Source: Piscinibacter sp. (GTDB lineage: Bacteria; Pseudomonadota; Gammaproteobacteria; Burkholderiales; Burkholderiaceae_C). Taken from it: 64,000 nucleotides of DNA. Position 1 is the stretch's first letter; every line of letters starts with the position of its first letter. Positions 57,478 to 64,000 of the stretch are shown here, piece after piece. The position numbers and the translations under genes were made by a program. The stretch covers positions 186,001 to 250,000 of the forward strand of contig JADJJI010000001.1 in the NCBI GenBank assembly GCA_016706565.1. Direction: 5' to 3'. The notes below the pieces were generated by a model. It searched no databases. It saw only the letters and a program-made list of their open reading frames with translations, and was not told the DNA's origin.

Positions 57478-60072
57478 ATGAAGCGCTCGTTGATCGGATG
57501 GGGAGTGGCGGCATCGGTGCTGGTGGCGATGGCCGGCTGCGGTGGTGGTGGATCGTCGGCCCCCGCGCCGACACCCGGCACGGGCACGACGCTCAGCGAC
57601 ACCCTCGTGGCCGCCGGCGCCGTGGCCGCCAACGACACGGCGAGCAATTCGGCCTCGGCCTTCACCGTGTTGCAGGCCGCCGGCGTTCCCGCCGTGACGG
57701 TGAACAGCCCGCCCCAGGTCAACTTCACCGTCTTCTCGGATGGCGCGGTGAAGACCGGGCTCACCAACACCAATGCGCGCTTCGCGATCGCCAAGCTGGT
57801 GCCGGGCACCAATGGTGACCCCGACCAGTGGCTGAGCTACGTCTACCGAACCGAGTCCACGGCCACCGCGCCGAACAACGTCGGCCCCGGTGGCACACCG
57901 GCACTGGCCAGCGCCAAGCAGGCGACCACCGATCCGATCACCCCGGCCCAGCTGGTCTACAACGCCGACGGGTACTACACCTACACCTTCAGCACCGACA
58001 TCAAGGACCCCACCAAGACCAATGGCGTGGTGTTCGAGCCGGATCGCACGCACCGCATCGCCATCCAGCTGAGCTACAAGAACGCCGCCGGCGAAACGGT
58101 GCTGGTCAATCCGTACATCGACTTCACCATCGATGCCAACGGCAACTCGGTGCTGGTCACCGATGCAAGCAAGACGCGCAAGATGACCGACGTGTCGTCG
58201 TGCAATAACTGCCACGAGAAGCTGGCGCTGCATGGCGGCGGCCGCGTCGACACGCAGTACTGCGTGATGTGCCACAACCCGGGCACCACCGACGCCAACA
58301 GCGGCAACGTGCTGACGCTGTCGACGATGGCGCACAAGATCCACTCGGGCAAGCTTCTCAAGGCCAAGCTCGACGCAGGCAAGGGCGGCGAGGACTACGC
58401 GATCTGGGGCTTCGGTGCCGCCAAGGTCGACTTCGCGGAAGTCGGTTTCCCGCAGGACCTGCGCAACTGCACGAAGTGCCACTCGGCAGTCAACCCGAAC
58501 ACGCCGCAGGGCGACGACTGGAAGACCAGGCCGAGCAAGGAAGCCTGCCTGACGTGCCACGCCAACAAGGTCGGCTCCGACTGGGAGGCCAGCCACAAGG
58601 TGTTCGCCCGCGATCCCACGGTCACGCCCGGCGCCACCGGCACCGAGGAGGCCCTCAGCCTGACCAATGCGCAATGCGTGGCCTGCCACAAGGTCGGCTC
58701 CAACATCTCGCCGGAGCGCGTGCACTGGAACCAGAACGAGGAGAACGCGGCCAGGTACAAGATGAACATCGAGAGCGCGGTCTACGATTCGACCGCGCGC
58801 AAGGTGACGGTCAAGTACTACCTGTCCGATCCGACGAACGGCAATGCCGCCTACAACCTGGTGACCTCGGACTGCGCCAGCACGACCGTCCCCACCTGCG
58901 GCAGCACGACGAAGTTCGGCAATCTGCGCTTCTATCTCGCGTACCAGAACCTCGTGGGCCAGTCGACCACGGTGACCGAGTTCACCGCCAGCACCAACGG
59001 CACCAACGCCGCGAGCGGCTATGCCTACAAGGGCGCCAACGACGGCAGCAACCACTACACGCTGGACATCGTGCTGCCGGCCGACACGGCCACTGCGGTG
59101 GCCGCCGGCACCGCCCGCGTCGTCAGCATCGGTCAAGTCAAGGAGCCGAAGCTGCAGGCGAAGTGGGCGACCGACCCGCGGCCGGAGGCGATTCCGGCGG
59201 CGCTCGTCAACGTCGTCGCGCAGAACGCCTGGACGGAAGTCGCCCTGGGCGGCACGCTTTCGCCGCGCCGCACCATCGTGTCCAACGAGAAGTGCAACGC
59301 CTGCCACGCCGCGCTGGGCACGACCTCGGGCTCGAACACGCTGTCGGAGGCCTTCCACGGCGGCGCGCGCAACACCGTCGAAGCCTGCGTGGTCTGCCAC
59401 GACGTGAACCGGATGTCGTCGACCGTCATGACCGACGGCCAGGCGCTGAACGAGTCGTACCAGTTCAAGCGCATGATCCACGGCATCCACGGCAACTCGA
59501 AGCGGACCTATCCCTTCACGCACGGCAACCCGGTGCAGGGAGCCTTCGGCAAGGACGGCACACTGCCGCTGGGCGGCATCTTCCTGGCCGACTACACGAT
59601 CAGGAACTTCGCGCCGGTCGTGGTCGCCGCCGGAACGGCTGTCGCCGCCGGGGCCACTTTCGAGACGATCGAGTCGCTCATCAATGCCGCGGCCGCGAAC
59701 GCCGGCTACACCGGCGCGCCGCAGGTCATCGAGAACTACGCCGCTGAAGTGGCCTGGCCGGGCGTGGGCATCAACTGCAACGCCTGCCACGTCGACAACT
59801 CGTACAAGGTGGACCATGGCCCGCTCGGTTCCGTGGTGGCCAAGCCGTCGGGCGTGACCGACCCGAAGGGCTGGCGCGTCATCTCGCCGAAGGCGGCGAC
59901 CTGCACGGCGTGCCACAACTCGCCCACCGCGATCGCGCACGTCACGAGCTTCGGCAATGCCTCGTTCGCGAACCGGACACAGGCCGAGTCGATGCTGGTG
60001 CAGGAGACCTGCGCCGATTGCCACTCGAGCGGCGGCTTCAAGGGCGTGGACATCGTGCACGGCCAGAACTGA
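57478..60072 (+). CDS. Decahaem outer-membrane lipoprotein cytochrome, MtrC/OmcA family
   Basis: The start at 57478 follows a strong GGAGGA and gives 864 residues. A lipobox (VAMAGC, Cys21) and Gly/Ser/Pro linker precede a beta domain. The first pentahaem domain has CXXCH at 242, 262, 331, 357 and 400. A second beta domain holds a Cys pair (CX7C, 466/474), and the second pentahaem domain has CXXCH at 606, 637, 767, 809 and 845. This beta-5-beta-5 order with a disulfide in the second beta domain is the MtrC/OmcA layout known from Shewanella. Such proteins sit on the cell surface and reduce metals, flavins or electrodes. mtrA-like and mtrB-like genes follow directly. Confidence 0.9.
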   Translation: MKRSLIGWGVAASVLVAMAGCGGGGSSAPAPTPGTGTTLSDTLVAAGAVAANDTASNSASAFTVLQAAGVPAVTVNSPPQVNFTVFSDGAVKTGLTNTNARFAIAKLVPGTNGDPDQWLSYVYRTESTATAPNNVGPGGTPALASAKQATTDPITPAQLVYNADGYYTYTFSTDIKDPTKTNGVVFEPDRTHRIAIQLSYKNAAGETVLVNPYIDFTIDANGNSVLVTDASKTRKMTDVSSCNNCHEKLALHGGGRVDTQYCVMCHNPGTTDANSGNVLTLSTMAHKIHSGKLLKAKLDAGKGGEDYAIWGFGAAKVDFAEVGFPQDLRNCTKCHSAVNPNTPQGDDWKTRPSKEACLTCHANKVGSDWEASHKVFARDPTVTPGATGTEEALSLTNAQCVACHKVGSNISPERVHWNQNEENAARYKMNIESAVYDSTARKVTVKYYLSDPTNGNAAYNLVTSDCASTTVPTCGSTTKFGNLRFYLAYQNLVGQSTTVTEFTASTNGTNAASGYAYKGANDGSNHYTLDIVLPADTATAVAAGTARVVSIGQVKEPKLQAKWATDPRPEAIPAALVNVVAQNAWTEVALGGTLSPRRTIVSNEKCNACHAALGTTSGSNTLSEAFHGGARNTVEACVVCHDVNRMSSTVMTDGQALNESYQFKRMIHGIHGNSKRTYPFTHGNPVQGAFGKDGTLPLGGIFLADYTIRNFAPVVVAAGTAVAAGATFETIESLINAAAANAGYTGAPQVIENYAAEVAWPGVGINCNACHVDNSYKVDHGPLGSVVAKPSGVTDPKGWRVISPKAATCTACHNSPTAIAHVTSFGNASFANRTQAESMLVQETCADCHSSGGFKGVDIVHGQN

Positions 60073-60074
60073 CC

Positions 60075-61112
60075 ATGCGCCTTCAGCCCGCCTTGGCCGC
60101 CCTGTTGATCTGCCTGGGCGGGCTGATCGCCCCGGCCCGGGCGCTGACGGACGTCGAGGCCTCCAAGGCCTGCGTGGAATGCCACGACTCGGACGACCTG
60201 CCCGACATGAGCCAGGGGCCGCACGGCGAGGTGCTGAAGAAGAAGCCCCCCATGGATGCCGCGGCGCTGGCGATGCGCGGCAGCCCGATGGCCGATGCGA
60301 CCGACCCGCGCACGCCCAATTGCATCAGCTGCCACGGCCCTAGCCCGACGCATGCCAAGAAGCCCGAAGGCGTCAAGGAAAGGCCGCGTCCCGATCGGAC
60401 CTTCAGCAAGAACGGCGGCACGCCTGCGCATGAACGCAGCGAGGTCTGCCAGACCTGCCACCAGCGCGACGCGAAGCAGGCGCTGTGGGGCGGCAGCCAG
60501 CACGAGAGCGCCGACGTGGCCTGCTCGTCGTGCCACAAGGTGCACACGAACCGCGACAAGGCGATGGCGAAAGCGACGCAGACCGAGGTCTGCTATGCCT
60601 GCCACAAGGAGCAGCGCGCGCAGTTGCAGCGCCCCTCGCACCACCCGATCCCCGAAGGCAAGATGACCTGCTCGGACTGCCATGCCGTGCACGGCTCGGC
60701 GGGCCCCAAGCTGGCGCTGCGCGACAGCACCAACGCCACCTGCTACACCTGCCACGCCGAAAAGCGCGGCCCCTTCGTGCATGCGCACGAGCCGGTCAGC
60801 GAAGACTGCGCGAGCTGCCACAACCCGCACGGCACCACCGTGGCGAGCATGCTCAAGGCCCGCGTGCCGATCCTGTGCCAGCAGTGCCACACGCCGCACG
60901 TGGCGGGGGGAGTCGGCGCCGTCGGCGGCCAGCGCGGCGTGTTCCCTCCGGGGGCGCCGGGACAAGGGGGCTCGGCCATCGGCCCGGTCACCGGCGGCAA
61001 GAACGTGGTCAATATCTGGCAGGGGCGCAGCTGCACCAACTGCCACACGCAGGTGCATGGCTCGAACAACCCGTCGGTGAGCAACCCGACACCGCAGCTC
61101 ATGTTCCGCTGA
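60075..61112 (+). CDS. Periplasmic decahaem cytochrome c, MtrA/DmsE family
   Basis: A 345-residue protein with signal peptide (about 1-23, ARA cleavage) and ten CXXCH sites at about 33, 83, 125, 150, 173, 199, 223, 245, 268 and 320. The spacing and many CHxxHG-type motifs (CSDCHAVHG, CASCHNPHG, CTNCHTQVHG) are those of the DmsE/MtrA/PioA family, which threads through the MtrB porin to pass electrons across the outer membrane. The start is two bases after the stop of the MtrC-like gene. A Gly/Pro-rich loop (about 277-310) lies between haems nine and ten. Confidence 0.93.
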   Translation: MRLQPALAALLICLGGLIAPARALTDVEASKACVECHDSDDLPDMSQGPHGEVLKKKPPMDAAALAMRGSPMADATDPRTPNCISCHGPSPTHAKKPEGVKERPRPDRTFSKNGGTPAHERSEVCQTCHQRDAKQALWGGSQHESADVACSSCHKVHTNRDKAMAKATQTEVCYACHKEQRAQLQRPSHHPIPEGKMTCSDCHAVHGSAGPKLALRDSTNATCYTCHAEKRGPFVHAHEPVSEDCASCHNPHGTTVASMLKARVPILCQQCHTPHVAGGVGAVGGQRGVFPPGAPGQGGSAIGPVTGGKNVVNIWQGRSCTNCHTQVHGSNNPSVSNPTPQLMFR

Positions 61113-61128
61113 GCGTCGGAGAGACATC

Positions 61129-63261
61129 ATGATCAGGCCCGTCTCGAACCCCGCCTTCGCCCCGACCCTGCTCGCATTGGCCCTGCTCGCGGCCTTCGGC
61201 TCCGCGCGCGCGGAAGATGAACCACCGCCGCCGCCGGAATCCTCGGTCACCGTGGGCGCCGGTCTGCTCAGCGGCAGCGACGCCGACCGTGCGCTGTTCG
61301 GCCAGTACAACGGGCTGCGCACCCACGGCGCCAGCGCCCTGCTGGGCTTCCAGTACAGGCGCCGCGACGACGAAACCGGAACGTCCCTGCGGCTGGAAGG
61401 CAGCGAGCTGCTGGGCAGCCTGCGCGAGCTCGAGCTGGCCTGGAAGAAGCCTGGCGACTGGAAGTTCTCCGTCAGCTACGGCGAGACGCTGCGCGAGGAG
61501 CCGAACCGCGCCAGCACGGGCGCCGACCTGCAGCTCAAGCGCAGCAAGGTCGGCGTGGCCCTGCTGAAGACGCTGGGCCCGCAGCTGCAGCTCGACGTCT
61601 CGCTGAGCAGCGAGAACAAGGACGGCCTGCGCCTGTTCGGCATCGGCATGAACTGCCCGTCGGCCGTGGCGCCCGGTTGCGGCGTGACCACCGGCGCACA
61701 AGTCGGCTGGGCCGTGCTGATGCTGCCGGAGCCCGTCAACGCCAACCACAGCCAGATCGAGGCCCGGCTGAGCTACACGGGCGACAAGCTCTACGTGAGC
61801 GCGGGCTACTACGGTTCGTTCTATCAGAATCAGTTCGGCAGCCTGTCGCCGAACGTGCCCGGCGCCTTGAACAACGCCGTGGGCACGCCGCTGCCGCTCG
61901 CACCCGGGCTGCAGGCGATCCTCAACCAGCCGGTGGCGCTGCCGCCGGACAACCAGGCGCACCAGATCGACCTGTCCGGGCGCTACTCGTTCACGCCGAC
62001 CACGCACCTGAACTTCAAGCTCAGCCACGCGCAGGCACTGCAGCACGACGACTTCGCCGCCGCCGGCTTCACCGGCGCACCGGCCGGTGTGAGCAACCTG
62101 GGCGGCCGCGTCGACACCACGCTCGCGCAACTGGGCCTGAGCGCGCGGCCCTGGGCCAAGCTGACGCTGCAAGCCAAGCTGCGCTACGAAGACACCGACG
62201 ACAGCACGCCGATCGCGCTGTACAACGTCGAGGACACGGCGACCTACACGAACCGGCGCCTGCCCGGCACCAAGCTGCGCGGCCAGTTGCAGGCGCACTA
62301 CCAGTTCAGCAGCGACTACCGCGGCACGCTGGGCGCCGAGGCCGAATCCATCGACCGCGGCGTCTTCACCGCCACCAGCGCCGCGGCCGGCATCACCGCG
62401 CTGCGCCAGAAGACCGACGAGACCACCGTGCGCGCCGAACTGCGGCGCCGCATGAACGAGCAGCTCAGCGGCGCGATCAGCGTGTCGCGCAGCCGCCGAG
62501 ACGGCTCGAACTGGCTGCGCGACAACAGCGGCACCGGGGTCACCGAGGTGCCCGATGCGTCCGACCCATCCACCGGCTTCGCGCGCGGCATCTTCATGCC
62601 CACGCTGGCCGACCGCCAGCGCGACAAGCTCAGGCTGCAGGCCGACTGGCAGCCCTCCGACGAACTGTCGCTGCAGCTCTCGGCGCAGCACGGCATCGAC
62701 CGCTTCTCGACGCCGAGCGTCTACGGGGTGCAGACCAGCGGCATGGACCAGTTCGAGTTCGACGCCAGTTACGCGCTGACGGAGCGCTGGAGCCTGAACG
62801 GCAACTTGAGCTACGGCACCGAGACGCTGCGGCAGGCACGGCCCGACGCTGCCGCGCTGGCCTACGACAACACGAGCAGCGGCTTCGGCGTCGGCATCAC
62901 CGGCAAGGCCACGTCGGCGATCCAGGTCGGCGCGAATCTGTCGCACCTGGACGACCGCAGCAGCTATACGCAGGCCCTGGACAGCACCGCCGACGGTGCC
63001 AGCGCCGCGCTGCTCGCCGCCACCGGCGGCCTGCCCGACATCATCTTCCGGCAGACCACGCTGAAGCTGTTCGGCATCTACACGCTGGACAAGCAGTCGG
63101 ACCTGCGGCTCGACCTGGGCTACCAGCGTTCGACCTGGAGCGACTGGAGCTGGAGCTACAACGGCGTGCCCTTCACCTACTCGGATGGCACCGTCGTCGG
63201 ACAACCCGTCCGGCAGCGCGTGGGCTTCGTCGGCCTGCGCTATACCTATCGCTGGCAGTGA
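61129..63261 (+). CDS. MtrB/PioB family decahaem-associated outer-membrane porin
   Basis: This 710-residue precursor has a signal peptide (about 1-28, cleavage after ARA) and a long series of amphipathic strands ending in an aromatic-rich last strand (VGFVGLRYTYRWQ), predicted to form a large barrel of the MtrB/PioB type. The N-terminal CXXC described for Shewanella MtrB is absent; the two Cys present (near 180 and 188, NCPSVAPGC region) lie in a loop instead. It should sheath the MtrA-like cytochrome in the outer membrane. It follows the MtrA-like gene by 16 nt. Confidence 0.9.
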   Translation: MIRPVSNPAFAPTLLALALLAAFGSARAEDEPPPPPESSVTVGAGLLSGSDADRALFGQYNGLRTHGASALLGFQYRRRDDETGTSLRLEGSELLGSLRELELAWKKPGDWKFSVSYGETLREEPNRASTGADLQLKRSKVGVALLKTLGPQLQLDVSLSSENKDGLRLFGIGMNCPSAVAPGCGVTTGAQVGWAVLMLPEPVNANHSQIEARLSYTGDKLYVSAGYYGSFYQNQFGSLSPNVPGALNNAVGTPLPLAPGLQAILNQPVALPPDNQAHQIDLSGRYSFTPTTHLNFKLSHAQALQHDDFAAAGFTGAPAGVSNLGGRVDTTLAQLGLSARPWAKLTLQAKLRYEDTDDSTPIALYNVEDTATYTNRRLPGTKLRGQLQAHYQFSSDYRGTLGAEAESIDRGVFTATSAAAGITALRQKTDETTVRAELRRRMNEQLSGAISVSRSRRDGSNWLRDNSGTGVTEVPDASDPSTGFARGIFMPTLADRQRDKLRLQADWQPSDELSLQLSAQHGIDRFSTPSVYGVQTSGMDQFEFDASYALTERWSLNGNLSYGTETLRQARPDAAALAYDNTSSGFGVGITGKATSAIQVGANLSHLDDRSSYTQALDSTADGASAALLAATGGLPDIIFRQTTLKLFGIYTLDKQSDLRLDLGYQRSTWSDWSWSYNGVPFTYSDGTVVGQPVRQRVGFVGLRYTYRWQ

Positions 63262-63296
63262 ACCGCCTGGCACCCCCTGCTTCAAGAGGAAACTGA

Positions 63297-64000
63297 ATGC
63301 CTCCTCCGCCGTTTGAAGTCACCCTGGCCGGGAACGATCGATCTGGCTCCGTGGCACCGCCGGTGCCGCGCTATCTCGAACAGGTGTACTGGTGGGCCTA
63401 CGTGCACCCCAAGGCCGTGCACGTGTTCGAGCGCGAGTGGTTGGTCAATGCCATCCTCTTCAACAACTACGGGCGCTTGCGCGACGCGGCGCTGGCCGAC
63501 CTCGGCCAGACGGTGCACGGCCGCACGCTGCAGGTGGCCTGCGTCTACGGCAACCTGACGCCGAGGCTGCAGGCGCGGCTGGCGGCCGATGCCCAGCTCG
63601 ACGTGGTCGACATCCTGCCGGTGCAGCTCGCCAACCTGCGCAAGAAGCTGCCGGCCGACGAACGCGTCACGCTCAAGCAGAGCGACGCCACCGCGCTGGA
63701 CAGCGCCGATGCGCAGTACGACCAGGTGCTGCTGTTCTTCCTGCTGCACGAAATGCCCGAGGCGGTGCGGCGCCAGACGCTGAGCGAGGCGATGCGCGTG
63801 CTCAAGCCGGGCGGCCGCATGGTGATCGTCGACTACCACCGCCCCGCGAAGCTGCACCCGCTGCGCCCGCTGATGCGCCAGGTGTTCCGCCATCTCGAGC
63901 CCTATGCCATGGACCTGTGGGGCCACGAGGTCGAGGCCTTCCTGCCCGCGGGCATGGCGCCGCCCGCCATCGAGAAGAAGACCTACTTCGGTGGCCTGTA
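63297..64000 (+). CDS. rquA: Rhodoquinone biosynthesis methyltransferase-like protein RquA (partial)
   Basis: The ORF starts at 63297 with AGAGGAAA upstream and runs past the right edge after about 234 codons. It is a class I SAM-methyltransferase-like protein with the features I know from RquA: YLEQVYWWAYVHPKAVHVFE near 27, EREWLVNAILFNNYGRLRDA, the altered motif I LQVACVYGNLTPRLQ near 82 (no GxGxG), VVDILPVQLANLRKKLP near 102 and LLFFLLHEMPEAVRRQTL near 143. RquA converts ubiquinone to rhodoquinone, a low-potential quinone used in anaerobic electron transfer. It lies 35 nt after the porin gene, as last visible gene of the cytochrome operon. Confidence 0.85.
   Translation, partial: MPPPPFEVTLAGNDRSGSVAPPVPRYLEQVYWWAYVHPKAVHVFEREWLVNAILFNNYGRLRDAALADLGQTVHGRTLQVACVYGNLTPRLQARLAADAQLDVVDILPVQLANLRKKLPADERVTLKQSDATALDSADAQYDQVLLFFLLHEMPEAVRRQTLSEAMRVLKPGGRMVIVDYHRPAKLHPLRPLMRQVFRHLEPYAMDLWGHEVEAFLPAGMAPPAIEKKTYFGGL

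Noticed and set aside
57175-60060. A 961-codon minus-strand frame opposite the MtrC-like gene
   Set aside because: Antisense shadow; the plus strand shows ten in-frame CXXCH motifs and a signal peptide.

Overview
The window is high-GC DNA that reads as a chromosome segment of a betaproteobacterium of the order Burkholderiales (Rubrivivax/Leptothrix/Comamonadaceae-like). Evidence for this is the gene order purF-cvpA-dedD-folC-accD-trpA-trpB-trpF-truA-fimV-asd-leuB-leuD-(entericidin)-leuC, the order gntR-sdhC-sdhD-sdhA-sdhB-sdhE-gltA divergent from mdh, and the family character of the proteins. No insertion sequence, phage or CRISPR array was seen.

Layout. (1) About 1-13.3 kb, minus strand: an exopolysaccharide operon of the kind that accompanies exosortase A (XrtA/PEP-CTERM). 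It encodes a polyprenyl-phosphate sugar transferase, export lipoprotein, chain-length protein, tyrosine autokinase, outer-membrane barrel, ATPase, three glycosyltransferases, a deacetylase-like protein and one partial gene. The ATPase carries an unusual C-terminal degenerate UDP-GlcNAc 2-epimerase domain. A PQQ-type sugar dehydrogenase is divergent from it. (2) 14.8-18.9 kb: a cupin/JmjC-like protein, then tRNA-Asp, tRNA-Glu and tRNA-Ala downstream of gltX, then metZ. (3) 18.9-35.1 kb, minus strand: purine, folate, fatty-acid, tryptophan, lysine/threonine and leucine biosynthesis genes plus fimV. (4) 35.2-46.4 kb: TCA-cycle genes in two divergent arms (gntR-sdh-gltA on minus; mdh, a CitE-like lyase and acnB on plus). 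Two near-identical 14-bp palindromes probably bind the GntR regulator. (5) 46.5-54.8 kb: rubrerythrin, sbcB, a helical protein, serC, serA, acnA. (6) 54.8-64.0 kb, plus strand: a probable extracellular electron transfer operon. It encodes a monohaem cytochrome c without the usual Met ligand, a nonahaem-c/cytochrome-b fusion resembling Geobacter CbcL, a decahaem outer-membrane lipoprotein of the MtrC/OmcA class, a decahaem MtrA/DmsE protein, an MtrB/PioB porin, and an RquA-like rhodoquinone methyltransferase cut by the window edge.

The most interesting system is region 6. It combines a quinol-oxidising b/c cytochrome, a complete porin-cytochrome conduit and an enzyme that makes a low-potential quinone, behind a plausible FNR/ANR-type promoter. 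The inferred electron path is (rhodo)quinol, CbcL-like protein, monohaem cytochrome, MtrA-like in MtrB-like, MtrC-like, extracellular acceptor.

Several core genes between 34 and 52 kb look damaged: leuC is frameshifted, sdhA has lost about 95 internal codons with a frame change, sdhE runs open into gltA, and the 3' end of serA is replaced by about 250 bases of almost pure G/C. So many lesions in essential-type genes suggest assembly or consensus errors rather than biology, and these loci should be re-read from raw data.
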